Source of the DNA: G963663315 sp965214205
Lineage (GTDB): Bacteria; Pseudomonadota; Gammaproteobacteria; Arenicellales; Poriferihabitantaceae
DNA length: 64,000 bases
Direction: 5' to 3'
Assembly: GCA_965214205.1 (NCBI GenBank)
Contig: OZ243941.1
Span: forward strand, 558,001 to 622,000
The notes under the pieces were generated by a model that searched no databases, was not told the DNA's origin, and saw nothing but the letters and a program-made list of their open reading frames with translations. This document shows positions 43,654 to 52,704 of the stretch, piece by piece. The position numbers and the translations under genes are program-made. The number at the start of each line of letters is the position of its first letter. The stretch's first letter is position 1.

Positions 43654-45282
43654 TCAATAAAGGGTTCGGGTAGCGCCGTGTGCGACCATTCTGTCATCCA
43701 GACCGGGCGCTACCGGCGAATGGGCCCGGATGTGGCGGATCAGTTCCTCCACAAAAACCTTGCCGGTATCGACGACATCGGTGGCCCCGAACATCGGGTT
43801 ATCCTGAAACCGGGTGTGTACGGATGCAACGGAGTAATATTTATCGGGGGAAAGCGGCTCACCATCAGCGGTGGTAATCGAAAGAATTCTCTGCCCCCGG
43901 TCGTTGGCAGGATCCGCTACGATTTTCAGGCCGGAAAAGCGTATCATGTCGCCGCCGACCCTTGCGAACGGATCCGGGTTGACGATCGCGTCCACGAGGT
44001 TCTCAATCAGGGTCCTGATTTCCCGGCCCGGCATACTGTAGGTAAAAATGCGGCCGTCGGTCGGCACTATATTGTAGACATCCTCTGCGGTAATTTCTCC
44101 GGGCATCAGGCTTACGCCATACCGCCATGCCGGAAAAAAGGTGATGTCAACCCCTTCGATCTGCCTTAACGAATCGGTAATGAGGTTGCCCAGGGTGCTT
44201 TGCCAGTAATCCTGACGATAAAACAGACCCTCGGCCTCCCCGACCACTTCATACAGTTTATCGGCGTGGGTTCTATAGGCTGCTTCCACGAGCGCGTCTA
44301 CTTCCGGGTCGGCTGGAATATTATTCTGTTGCACCTTGACCAACCGGTAATCGTAACCCGCAATTTCGCCGTCCTTTACCTCAAGGTCCAGGCTCGCCAC
44401 ATATTCACCGTGAGCCCCGCCTTCATAAACGAAGGTTTTGTTATAAACCACCGGGTCGAAAATCGCGGCGTGGGTATGTCCGCTGATTATCACATCTATA
44501 CCATCGACCCGTTGGGCGAATTTCCGGTCCATGGCATAACCGGCATGAGAAATGAATACGATCAAATCCGGAGCATCGGAGCTTTTGATCTGTTCAATCA
44601 ATTCCTCCGCTTCGGCTTCCCGGATGCCGAAGTTCCACCATTTTGCGGCTCCGGTGGTGGCGACCGATGCCAACCCGGTCCAGGGGTAGGTCATGCCGAT
44701 GACCGCCACTTTGAGATCACCGACCTGCTTGATGACATACTGCTCCAGCACTGGCTCATCCCACTCCTTGTCGGTCAGATTATAGGCGATAACCGGAAAA
44801 TCAGACTGCTCAACCAGCTCCATGAATCGCTCCCGGTTGAAAAAGTATTCCCAGTTTCCGGGAACCATGGCGTCATAGCCGATCGCGTTCATCACTTTCA
44901 CCATGGACTCACCCTGATCAAACAATGACACCCCTGAACCGTGCCAGGTATCGCCGCTGTCCACCACCAGCGCGTTTCCGGAAACCTCTGATCGCAGCCG
45001 GTCTATCACGGTAGCCACATGGGCCAGACCCCCGACCTTGCCTTCAAAATCGGCTTTCTCCAGATAATCCCCTTCCGATGTCTGCATTCCCCAGGGCCGG
45101 AGCTGGTCCATATAACGGTAGTAGACCGAACGCATATAGCCGTGAATGTCATTGGTGCTGATAATACGTATCTGACCGCTGCCAGCGGCGGATACGATCT
45201 GCAACGGAGCCAGACCGAAAACCAGCGGCAGTACCAGCCACCCCCGGACCCATCGAATCCGGCGCAAAAACACGGCTAACAT
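43654..45282 (-). CDS. soxB: SoxB-like thiosulfohydrolase
   Basis: A 542-residue metallophosphatase-fold protein with an arginine-rich signal sequence (LRRIRWVRGWLVLPLVFGL). Metal-site motifs are TNDIHGY (Asp45, His47), VVDSGDTWHGSG, VPGNWEYFF and IISGHTHAAIF, followed by the 5'-nucleotidase C-terminal domain (LGNLITDSLR). SoxB hydrolyses the terminal sulfone from the SoxY cysteine to release sulfate. The active-site sequences are somewhat unlike textbook SoxB, so nucleotidase activity cannot be excluded, but placement between soxY and soxZ argues for SoxB. The start is four bases after the soxY stop. Confidence 0.82.
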   Translation of the reverse strand: MLAVFLRRIRWVRGWLVLPLVFGLAPLQIVSAAGSGQIRIISTNDIHGYMRSVYYRYMDQLRPWGMQTSEGDYLEKADFEGKVGGLAHVATVIDRLRSEVSGNALVVDSGDTWHGSGVSLFDQGESMVKVMNAIGYDAMVPGNWEYFFNRERFMELVEQSDFPVIAYNLTDKEWDEPVLEQYVIKQVGDLKVAVIGMTYPWTGLASVATTGAAKWWNFGIREAEAEELIEQIKSSDAPDLIVFISHAGYAMDRKFAQRVDGIDVIISGHTHAAIFDPVVYNKTFVYEGGAHGEYVASLDLEVKDGEIAGYDYRLVKVQQNNIPADPEVDALVEAAYRTHADKLYEVVGEAEGLFYRQDYWQSTLGNLITDSLRQIEGVDITFFPAWRYGVSLMPGEITAEDVYNIVPTDGRIFTYSMPGREIRTLIENLVDAIVNPDPFARVGGDMIRFSGLKIVADPANDRGQRILSITTADGEPLSPDKYYSVASVHTRFQDNPMFGATDVVDTGKVFVEELIRHIRAHSPVAPGLDDRMVAHGATRTLY

Positions 45283-45286
45283 CGAA

Positions 45287-45742
45287 TCAGCAGCCCCCGG
45301 CAGCCACCTTGGTTTGTTTCGATGTGGCCCACTTGCCATGCTGGTTGCATTCCGTGATCACCCAGACCTCGCTTTCCCCGCCGTTAAGCCGGACCTGCGT
45401 GCTGAGAAACGCTTCACCGTTGGCGGGAGATAGATAGAAGGCGCCCTTGGTCTGCACCGGATCATTGAAGCTGACGATCTGGATGCTGGTTATATAGTGG
45501 TCGTCATCCATCGGATGATCCAGTTCCACCTGAACCGGCGCCGCGCTGCCGTCCTCAACGACAGGCGGCAGCGTCAGTTTGGCCATGTGCATCTTTTCCA
45601 GGTCAGTCGGATTTTCAGTGTCGCGAACGAAATTAAAAGTGCTGGCGAAGCTCTGGTCAATCAGGCCGAAGCTGGCCGGAACAGCCACACCGCCGACCAT
45701 GACATAGCGCAGAAAATCGCGTCGGGTATGTAAACGCTTCAT
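45287..45742 (-). CDS. soxY: Thiosulfate-oxidation carrier protein SoxY
   Basis: A 151-residue protein with a Tat signal (TRRDFLRYVMVGG). The C-terminus AAGGC places the substrate-carrying cysteine as the last residue, on the flexible arm typical of SoxY. The Ig-like core includes VQVELDHPMDDDHYITSI. It exports through Tat with SoxZ. It is preceded by the beta-propeller gene and followed almost at once by soxB. Confidence 0.9.
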   Translation of the reverse strand: MKRLHTRRDFLRYVMVGGVAVPASFGLIDQSFASTFNFVRDTENPTDLEKMHMAKLTLPPVVEDGSAAPVQVELDHPMDDDHYITSIQIVSFNDPVQTKGAFYLSPANGEAFLSTQVRLNGGESEVWVITECNQHGKWATSKQTKVAAGGC

Positions 45743-45757
45743 AATCTCAAGACCTCA

Positions 45758-47056
45758 TCACAAGACCGAACGCAATGCTTCCGGGCTTGGAACCCAGCGC
45801 ACCCCGTTGTTCTGGATACCGGCAGCCAGATCGGTAGTAACCACCTCCCACTCCGTCGGGTCTGCCGCTGAAGTATCGACCAGAGTGGCAACGGTTTCTT
45901 TCTTGGTAGTAATCGCAGCGCGGGTTCCCTCGGGATTGAAGGCGATATTATGCGGCCCAAGACCGGTGTACAGGTTCTTCACCGCAACGTCATTCTCGGT
46001 GTCGATGATGGTCACGATATCCGACTTGCCACCTTCATTGGCGAACAATCCGTAGCGCGTATTCGCCGGATTGAGATACAGGCGATTAGCGTCCGGCCCG
46101 GTTTCAATCACGGTTTTCAGCTCCAGGTTAGGGATGTCGATGACCGCGACACTTTCGGCCTTACGCAGGCCACCATAGCACTTGGAGCTATCTGGCAGAC
46201 AGGTGATATTACCGCCACCACCGGGCACTTCGATGGATTTAACCAGATCCCCGTTTTTGGTGTCGAAAAACACAATCGAGCCTTTAGCCGCAACCATGAA
46301 ATACTTGCCATCCGGAGTCATAGCCCCGGCGCGTGCGCCAGAGACAGGAATCATCTTGATTTCCTTACGCGATTCCACATCCACAACCGACAGCCCCTTC
46401 GGTTCCTGCTGACAGGTGCTGAAAACCAGCGAATCATCCGGGCTGAACATGGCGTCGCGTGCGCCGTGACAGCTAAGCTTGATGGTTTCCAGCGGTTTTC
46501 GGGTGGCGGTACTCATAAATGTCAGGTAGCCGTTCTCCTTGTCCAGTATGTTACCGACCACCGCCAGCGGTTGGGTATAGGCGAATCCGACATGCAGAGG
46601 CGCGAGCACATTGGTGCCGTTCATGCTGACGTTGAATTTGTCGACCACTTCCTGAGTAGTCAGGTCAATCGTCCAGAACACATCGTTCTCGTAGCGTTGC
46701 GAAGACCACACATAACGGGCGCCCGGAAGAACCCATAGGTGATGGTTTCCGGTTTCGGTCATGTCGATTTTCTTGATGGTTTCACCTAATTCGTAGTCCA
46801 CCACCGAAACGGTCGGTTCCCCCTGATTGTCAATCAGGAAATGCCCGTCCATGCCCTTGACCGCGTCCCAGTCCATACGGATTGTGTTCTGGGGATCCAG
46901 AAATACCAGCGACTGGTATTCCTCGACGCTCATACCCTCGGTTGGGGCGCCGAATTTCTTGGCGGCGGAACTGTTGACATCCAGAGACAGGACCGAAACC
47001 CCGCCCACCATTGCCAACGCACATACGCCCGCCAGAACTTTAGATTTGTATTTCAT
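45758..47056 (-). CDS. Periplasmic YVTN-type beta-propeller protein in the sox operon
   Basis: A 432-residue protein with a signal peptide (KVLAGVCALAMVGGVSVLS). Repeated blade motifs such as DAMFSPDDSLVFSTC, AGAMTPDGKYFMVAAKGS and HNIAFNPEGTRAAITTKK indicate a seven-bladed YVTN/cytochrome-D1-like propeller, but no haem-binding motif is seen. Several cysteines are present. An AGGAGG site precedes the ATG. It lies 15 bases upstream of soxY, so a role as scaffold or electron or sulfur handling partner of SoxYZ is inferred. The function is unknown. Confidence 0.8.
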   Translation of the reverse strand: MKYKSKVLAGVCALAMVGGVSVLSLDVNSSAAKKFGAPTEGMSVEEYQSLVFLDPQNTIRMDWDAVKGMDGHFLIDNQGEPTVSVVDYELGETIKKIDMTETGNHHLWVLPGARYVWSSQRYENDVFWTIDLTTQEVVDKFNVSMNGTNVLAPLHVGFAYTQPLAVVGNILDKENGYLTFMSTATRKPLETIKLSCHGARDAMFSPDDSLVFSTCQQEPKGLSVVDVESRKEIKMIPVSGARAGAMTPDGKYFMVAAKGSIVFFDTKNGDLVKSIEVPGGGGNITCLPDSSKCYGGLRKAESVAVIDIPNLELKTVIETGPDANRLYLNPANTRYGLFANEGGKSDIVTIIDTENDVAVKNLYTGLGPHNIAFNPEGTRAAITTKKETVATLVDTSAADPTEWEVVTTDLAAGIQNNGVRWVPSPEALRSVL

Positions 47057-47138
47057 CGTTTCCTCCTAAGCTTTATCGCTTGGTTTATTGATACCACTTC
47101 ATTATAGTATGATTTCGGGGTCGCGCTCAAATCACTAA

Positions 47139-48335
47139 TTACCAGGCGACGACCAGTTTCCTCTTTGCCTCGTTCCACACGATCAGCAGATACCACAGAC
47201 ACATGATGCCGAGCACTATCGCAATCGACATTTTCCAGCTCATTATATCCGGCAGGAAAACCGTATCCCCCAGTTTCATTAACCAGCCACTGTGATCGAG
47301 CCAGTCCCGGAACAGTGAACCGGACACAGCAAAGGCTGCAATCGCAATCCACAATTTAGTCTGGCCCTCACCGGCGCGCCACAGGCAGCCAGTGGCGCAA
47401 CCACCGCTTAATGACATACCAATGCCGAAAATAGTACCGCCGAGCAGGCTGCCCAGCCAGAATGCACTCGATACCTGTGCGTCCCAGTCCTTCAGGTCGC
47501 TCCATTTCAGGATGGAAAACCCGAGTACTCCGATCACGACCGCCAGAATGACCGCTTTCGTCATTTCACCATCTCCGGTCAAAAACGGTTCCCGGAAAGC
47601 CTTGACGAAACAGAATCGCGAGCGCTGCATGACCACTCCGATGAATAGCCCGAATAGCAGGAAGCCGGCGCGAACCGGGTAATCGAAGCCATCATAAGCG
47701 AGCGCCGCCAGGAGGCCGCAGGCCAGTACCAGCAGGCCCAGCGTCCGCTGAGCTTTCCGGCCTGAAAGGATGCCGCCTCCGGTGGTTTTTCCAGGCGCCG
47801 ACGAAGTTGCGAAATCCAGATGATTGACCTCCAGGATCAGCAGCCGCAAGCCGATGTAGACACCGATCATCAGGCCCGCCATCATCGCCAGCCCCGCCAG
47901 GGACAAGGCGCTGGTGGCGCTGAAAAAGCCGCCGATATTGCAGCCAAACGCCATGGCCGCGCCAATTCCCATCAGCGTTCCCCCGACCAGGCCCTTGAAC
48001 AATTCAAACGCCGGAGCGCCCTGGATACGGAATTGTCCGGCCAGCAAGGCAGCGGCGCAAGCGCCGCCAACCACGCCAAAATTCAGCAGGGAAGTGGAGT
48101 ACAAATGGGGTGAAATGATAATGTGGTCAGCCAGCCCCAGGCTGTTGAAGAGCCAGTCCCCCCAGTTTCTCACGCCGTCCGCGGCGCTCCAGGGCTTCTC
48201 GTACGCGAACAGCAAGATGTTGCTGACCGCCAGCAGTATTCCGGCCACCCAGGCCGCCCACTGCTGCCCGAACAGCGCATCGCACTTTTCGGCAAGAACG
48301 GCTCCGAGACCGAGTGAGGATTCAGGGGTATTCAT
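47139..48335 (-). CDS. YeeE/YedE-family sulfur-compound transporter
   Basis: A 398-residue membrane protein with about ten helices. The cysteine motifs AFGCNIGGFFSATS and SGGCATGCLWR are those that pass thiosulfate in TsuA/YeeE. The ATG at 48335 (MNTPESSLG) is chosen; an upstream alternative adds 22 unlikely residues. It heads the sox-associated run and probably moves thiosulfate or another sulfur compound across the inner membrane. Confidence 0.85.
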   Translation of the reverse strand: MNTPESSLGLGAVLAEKCDALFGQQWAAWVAGILLAVSNILLFAYEKPWSAADGVRNWGDWLFNSLGLADHIIISPHLYSTSLLNFGVVGGACAAALLAGQFRIQGAPAFELFKGLVGGTLMGIGAAMAFGCNIGGFFSATSALSLAGLAMMAGLMIGVYIGLRLLILEVNHLDFATSSAPGKTTGGGILSGRKAQRTLGLLVLACGLLAALAYDGFDYPVRAGFLLFGLFIGVVMQRSRFCFVKAFREPFLTGDGEMTKAVILAVVIGVLGFSILKWSDLKDWDAQVSSAFWLGSLLGGTIFGIGMSLSGGCATGCLWRAGEGQTKLWIAIAAFAVSGSLFRDWLDHSGWLMKLGDTVFLPDIMSWKMSIAIVLGIMCLWYLLIVWNEAKRKLVVAW

Positions 48336-48484
48336 TTTCGAGCGAAGCCTGTTATTGTTTGTTCCTTGAATTTTTGTAGAAGCATAATAAAACCTAATCA
48401 ATCATTCTTTCCATATCAATCCCCAATAAGAGATATATCCATCGGCACGCAAATCGGGATATACAGATGGTTGGTTCGACATTC

Positions 48485-48528
48485 CCGGACTGTGGTCCAT
48501 GATTCTGGACCGGGCCGAATGAGTCCGG
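48485..48528. other. Nested inverted repeats downstream of the epimerase gene
   Basis: CCGGACT (48485-48491) pairs with AGTCCGG (48522-48528), enclosing GGTCCA/TGGACC (48494-48511). It lies immediately past the epimerase stop on the minus strand, so it probably acts as a 3' mRNA stem. There is no T-run, so terminator activity is uncertain. Confidence 0.5.
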
Positions 48529-48529
48529 A

Positions 48530-49531
48530 CTAAATCAGTAAAAACCCGTGGGCGTAGGGGTCACGCTCATCAATGATGATTTGATTGTGCCCGGTTACCC
48601 GCGCCCATCCCGAGACCGTCGGCCGGATCGCGCTGTAACCGCCGACGGATGCCGGCTCGATAGCAACCCCTGTGAACAGGCTGCCGATGATGCTTTCATG
48701 CACAAACTTCTGCCCGATCGCCAGCTCACCCCGATCCGCCAACTGGGCCATTCTTGCACAGGTACCGGTTCCGCAGGGTGAACGGTCGATCCCACGGTCT
48801 CCGTAAAACACGACATTTCTCATATCCGCTTGCCCGTGTTTTGCCTGGTCGGTCCACATCACATGGCTGACCGTTCTGATCGTTTCATCCTCCGGATGCA
48901 CAAACGTCTCCAGTCTGTTAATCCCGTCTCTGACCAGCGGGCTGAACCGTCGGACATCGTCAACGCTGAAACGATCCAGGCCCCGATAGTTTTTCTGGGG
49001 TTCGATGATTGCGTAGAAATTGCCGCCGTAGCTGACATCCATGACCAGGGCACCGATGCCGGGCGCCTCCACTTCGATTGCGGAGGAGTGCAAAAAGCCG
49101 GGGACATTGGTGATTTCGACGGATTCGACATAACCGTCAACCAGATCATACCTCGCTTCAACCAGCCCGGCCGGTGTATCCAGCAACAATTTTCCGGGAG
49201 TTTTCGGGGTTACCAGATTTTGCTCGATGGCCACGGTGACCGTGCCGATAGCGCCGTGACCGCACATCGGCAGGCAGCCGCTGACCTCGATAAACAGGAC
49301 CCCCAGATCACAGTCCTGCCGGGTCGGGGGATACAGGATGGAGCCCGACATCGCCTCATGGCCGCGCGGCTCGAACATCAGCCCGGTCCGAATCCAGTCA
49401 TAATCCCGAACAAAATGCTGGCGCCGCTCGCTCATGCTGTTACCGCGGAGCGCCGGCCGATTATCAATCACCACGCGAACCGGATTGCCACAGGTATGGG
49501 CGTCAATGATCCTGAATGTGTGCCGGGACAT
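48530..49531 (-). CDS. 4-hydroxyproline epimerase / proline racemase family
   Basis: A 333-residue enzyme. The first catalytic cysteine is Cys90 in LPMCGHGAIG and the second is Cys253 in SPCGTGTC; two cysteines indicate racemase/epimerase activity rather than the Thr-containing dehydratases. RIIDAHTCGNPVRVV opens the protein. The probable reaction is trans-4-hydroxy-L-proline to cis-4-hydroxy-D-proline. AGGA lies upstream of the ATG at 49531. No hydroxyproline catabolic genes accompany it. It diverges from the GATase gene. Confidence 0.88.
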   Translation of the reverse strand: MSRHTFRIIDAHTCGNPVRVVIDNRPALRGNSMSERRQHFVRDYDWIRTGLMFEPRGHEAMSGSILYPPTRQDCDLGVLFIEVSGCLPMCGHGAIGTVTVAIEQNLVTPKTPGKLLLDTPAGLVEARYDLVDGYVESVEITNVPGFLHSSAIEVEAPGIGALVMDVSYGGNFYAIIEPQKNYRGLDRFSVDDVRRFSPLVRDGINRLETFVHPEDETIRTVSHVMWTDQAKHGQADMRNVVFYGDRGIDRSPCGTGTCARMAQLADRGELAIGQKFVHESIIGSLFTGVAIEPASVGGYSAIRPTVSGWARVTGHNQIIIDERDPYAHGFLLI

Positions 49532-49608
49532 ATAGTCAATCCTGAAGGGTTGCCGCGCGCGATTTGCAGTTATAATAACCGGCATCCCTGTTTAACGCCA
49601 TCAACAAA

Positions 49609-50322
49609 ATGGGCAAAAGAATCATTCTGATCGACCACCACGACAACCTGGGGGATGATCTCGCGACCCGGTATCTGGCCGAACTGGGTTTCGAGAACGA
49701 CCTGAGATGCCCTTTCAGGGGCGACCCGCTGCCGGAACCGGATGACTCCATCGCCGGGGCGGTCATATTCGGCGGCGCCCAGAATCTGACTGAAATCGAA
49801 GACTACCCGTTCCTGCGGACAGAAATGACCTGGATCCAAAAGGCGCTCGACAAAAACCTGCCCTTGCTCGGGATTTGTCTGGGCGCGCAACTGATCGCCC
49901 GCGCGCTGGGTGCGCGGGTAGGCCCCCACCCCGAAGGATTGTGCGAATTCGGGTATTATGAAATCGAACCCGTGGACCATGGTGATCCGCTGTTTTCGGA
50001 ACCCATGTATGTCACCCAGGCGCACTTCCAGCAATTCGAATTGCCGCCGGGGGCGGTCGCGCTGTTTACCGGAGCGACCTTTCCGAATCAGGCTTTTCGC
50101 TATCGCGACCAGGTCTACGGCCTGCAGTTTCATCCCGAAGTCACACAGGACATCTTCCGGCGCTGGCAGGACTCGGACTGGGCGCCTTACGGTAACCCGG
50201 GAGCGCAGGACCGGGATATTCAGGACAGAATAATCGAATCCGCTGACCGGGTTCAGGCCGCCTGGTTCCGAAACCTGCTGGAAAGCCTGTTTATCCATAC
50301 CGCAGCGGCACAGGCGGCCTGA
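49609..50322 (+). CDS. Class I glutamine amidotransferase-like protein
   Basis: A 237-residue GATase1 domain. LLGICLGAQLIARALG contains the nucleophile cysteine, and LQFHPEVTQDIF contains the His-x-Glu pair, so the triad is complete. Stand-alone domains of this kind resemble GMP synthase-type or gamma-glutamyl hydrolase-like proteins and often have an unknown amide acceptor. A NTF2-like gene follows within ten bases. Confidence 0.85.
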   Translation: MGKRIILIDHHDNLGDDLATRYLAELGFENDLRCPFRGDPLPEPDDSIAGAVIFGGAQNLTEIEDYPFLRTEMTWIQKALDKNLPLLGICLGAQLIARALGARVGPHPEGLCEFGYYEIEPVDHGDPLFSEPMYVTQAHFQQFELPPGAVALFTGATFPNQAFRYRDQVYGLQFHPEVTQDIFRRWQDSDWAPYGNPGAQDRDIQDRIIESADRVQAAWFRNLLESLFIHTAAAQAA

Positions 50323-50330
50323 CGTTGAAC

Positions 50331-50747
50331 ATGGCTGCCGAAACCAGTCAGATCATCGACAGCTACTATCGCTGCCTCAAGCAGCGTGACCGGGAAAAAC
50401 TGCTGGAACTGCTTGGTGAGGATATTGTGGTCACTTACCATGCCCAGCCGGGTCACCTGCCCTGGGCCGGACAATTCCACGGCATTGCGGGATTTGACGA
50501 ATTTTTCAGGATTATCCGGGACCACCTGAATGTGATTCGTGTCGATGTGATAGCCAGCGTCATCTCTCGCGCCCGGGTGGTGAATCAATGCGAAGGGGTC
50601 TGGGAATACCGGGATACGGGTTACAGGGTCAAAGGCGGCATGGTCAATGTATTTACCGTTGAATCCGGGAAAATCACGAGCTACGAGGTCTATGCCGACA
50701 CGGCTGCATTCGTGGAAGGCTTTCGCGGAGCAACCACACAGGCATAA
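50331..50747 (+). CDS. NTF2-like / SnoaL-type protein
   Basis: A 138-residue cone-fold protein. SQIIDSYYRCLKQRDREKLL is the first helix, and VVTYHAQPGHLPWAGQFHG and VNVFTVESGKITSYEVYADT are the core strands. Family members are enzymes or binding proteins for small polyketide-like or steroid-like molecules; the ligand is unknown. The ATG at 50331 is preferred over a TTG six bases earlier. Confidence 0.8.
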   Translation: MAAETSQIIDSYYRCLKQRDREKLLELLGEDIVVTYHAQPGHLPWAGQFHGIAGFDEFFRIIRDHLNVIRVDVIASVISRARVVNQCEGVWEYRDTGYRVKGGMVNVFTVESGKITSYEVYADTAAFVEGFRGATTQA

Positions 50748-50833
50748 CCCCTGCCGGCAAATTAACGCATTTTTAATTTATTTGCCGGACTCTTTGCGTA
50801 TAATTGCCGGAAACCCCCAATCGGATTTTCGTT

Positions 50834-51259
50834 ATGCTGGGTCTGACAATACTGCTGTGCTCAATTCTACTTGGTTCGATGGTTTTTCTGGTCGGGATTA
50901 TAATACCGTCCATTCACAAGGTTCTGGACAGCGGCAAAGCGCTCTCTTTTACCCGCCATTTGTTTCCCCGATATTGCACATGGGGGCTCGCGCTTTCGCT
51001 GTTGGCCACCTTGAGCTCGATTGCAGCCGGGTCGTACCATTACATCCTGCTGATCATCATCTTCCTCGGATTTCTCTACAGCCGCCAGATCCTGATGCCA
51101 AAAATATCAGTGGCCAAGGACAACTGGCTTACGAGTGAGTCTGCCCAGGACAAGGCGTATTTCAAAAAGCTGCACAAACGAAGCGTACTCATCACCGCCA
51201 CCCAGATTATTTTGCTGATCGTCATCGTCGTTGCGACCCAGATCATCCGGATACTGTAG
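50834..51259 (+). CDS. DUF4149-like membrane protein
   Basis: A 141-residue protein with four hydrophobic helices, the last at the C-terminus (ITATQIILLIVIVVATQII). LFPRYCTWGLALSLLATLSS and the later LMPKISVAKDNW and KLHKRSVLIT motifs match DUF4149. The function is unknown; relatives are common in gammaproteobacteria. The ATG at 50834 begins directly with the first helix. Confidence 0.75.
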   Translation: MLGLTILLCSILLGSMVFLVGIIIPSIHKVLDSGKALSFTRHLFPRYCTWGLALSLLATLSSIAAGSYHYILLIIIFLGFLYSRQILMPKISVAKDNWLTSESAQDKAYFKKLHKRSVLITATQIILLIVIVVATQIIRIL

Positions 51260-51273
51260 CTTGAGGGCGTTTG

Positions 51274-51525
51274 ATGTCAGGTCCACGTTCAAATCGAAGG
51301 CAGAACCGCGGCCGCCGAACGCGGCGCATGAGGAAGTTCGATACCTCGGTGCCCTCTCCATGCCAATCGGTCTGCCGGTTTGACGGGGAACCATTCTGCC
51401 GCGGCTGTTACCGCAATGCGGAAGAGATCCGGGAATGGCCGATCTTCAGCCGCAAACAGAAACTCGAGATAATCGAGAAAATTTCCCAAAGAAGAAAGGC
51501 GGAAGGGGCTGAACAAATCTGGTAA
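51274..51525 (+). CDS. DUF1289 small cysteine-rich protein
   Basis: An 83-residue protein with CQSVCRFDGEPFCRGC, the C-x3-C...C-x2-C cluster of DUF1289, expected to bind an iron-sulfur cluster or zinc. The basic N-terminal 20 residues may not be translated if a start at 51331 (MRKFDTS) is used. A GAGGG site precedes the ATG at 51274. The function is unknown. Confidence 0.8.
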   Translation: MSGPRSNRRQNRGRRTRRMRKFDTSVPSPCQSVCRFDGEPFCRGCYRNAEEIREWPIFSRKQKLEIIEKISQRRKAEGAEQIW

Positions 51526-51543
51526 GAAAGTCGCCGAAATGAT

Positions 51544-52698
51544 CTAACGCAGGGTCCGCGCGAACTTGCGAATATCATCCATCAACAGTTGCGGTTCCTC
51601 CATCGCCGCGAAATGCCCGCCTCGCGGCATCTCGGTCCATTGCTGTATATTGTACACCCGCTCCACATAGGACCTCGGCGGCCACGATAATAGCTCTTTC
51701 GGGAACAGCGCCGCCGCGACAGGAACTTCAACCCGCTTCCCTTCCGGAGACAATATCCGGCCTCCCTCCTCACGCCGTCCGTAGTAAATCCAGGACGCGG
51801 AATTGAAAGTCCCGGTAACCAGATAAACCATAATATTGGTCAACAACTCGTCTTTGGAATGAGCGCTTTCGACATCATCCCCAACCGTATCCGACCAGGA
51901 ATTGAACTTTTCAATCAACCAGGCCGCGACACCTACGGGGCTGTCCGTCATGGCATAACTCAGAGTCTGCGGCTTGGTAGCCTGTTGGGTGCGATAGCCG
52001 TTCTCCATGATCTGTTCGCGCTCGAACTCCGCCGCCCAGGCCTCTTCTTCGGCGCCCTGCGGACCATCCGGATGACGCATGGTCATGATATTTATATGAA
52101 TCGCCTGACAGGCGGGGGCATGATCCATGCCCAGCCACGAGCAAATGGCGCCGCCCCAGTCGCCGCCCTGGGCGAAATAGTTTTTATAACCCAGAACCTC
52201 CGTCATCAGTTTATTGAAAAGCCCCGCCATTTTGCGCGGCCCATACGGGCGCGGCGGCTGGCCGGAAAAGCCGAAACCCGGCAAGGACGGGAGAATCAAA
52301 TCAAACGCATCGTCAACACTGCCGCCAAATCTTTCAGGATGGGCCAATGGTTCGATGATATGGAGAAACTCGACAATGGATCCGGGCCATCCATGCGACA
52401 TGATCAGGGGCACAGGCGCGGGACCGCTGCCTTTTTCATAAATATAATGCAAGTCAAGGCCATCCACGTCGGCCATCCGGTGGCTAAAACCATTGATGAT
52501 CGCTTCATGCCGGCGCCAGTCATATTCCTCGATCCAGTAGTCGCAGAACTCCTTCAGGTACTCGAGGTTGGTCCCATAAGCCCACCCTCCGTCATCAGGC
52601 ATCCTCTGTTCATGCCAGGGAAATTCCCGGATGCGGGCCCTGATTCGATCCAGCGTTGCTTCGGGAACGTCCAGTTTGAAAGGGCGGGTTTTTGTCAT
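51544..52698 (-). CDS. Epoxide hydrolase (EHN domain plus alpha/beta hydrolase)
   Basis: A 384-residue enzyme. The N-terminal EHN segment includes ATLDRIRARIREFPWHEQR. The hydrolase part has SHGWPGSIVEFL (oxyanion HGxP), QGGDWGGAICSWLG with the nucleophile Asp, and RGGHFAAMEEP with the catalytic His. Typical of juvenile-hormone/microsomal-type epoxide hydrolases in bacteria. It lies seven bases after the TRAP dctQ stop on the same strand, so its substrate may be linked to the TRAP import. Confidence 0.9.
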   Translation of the reverse strand: MTKTRPFKLDVPEATLDRIRARIREFPWHEQRMPDDGGWAYGTNLEYLKEFCDYWIEEYDWRRHEAIINGFSHRMADVDGLDLHYIYEKGSGPAPVPLIMSHGWPGSIVEFLHIIEPLAHPERFGGSVDDAFDLILPSLPGFGFSGQPPRPYGPRKMAGLFNKLMTEVLGYKNYFAQGGDWGGAICSWLGMDHAPACQAIHINIMTMRHPDGPQGAEEEAWAAEFEREQIMENGYRTQQATKPQTLSYAMTDSPVGVAAWLIEKFNSWSDTVGDDVESAHSKDELLTNIMVYLVTGTFNSASWIYYGRREEGGRILSPEGKRVEVPVAAALFPKELLSWPPRSYVERVYNIQQWTEMPRGGHFAAMEEPQLLMDDIRKFARTLR

Positions 52699-52704
52699 GA
52701 CCTG

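Noticed and set aside
43654..45282. Plain 5'-nucleotidase (UshA type) instead of SoxB
   Set aside because: The protein lies between soxY and soxZ in a single-strand run and has the GNWE-type variant of the metal motif, so SoxB is favoured, though not proven.
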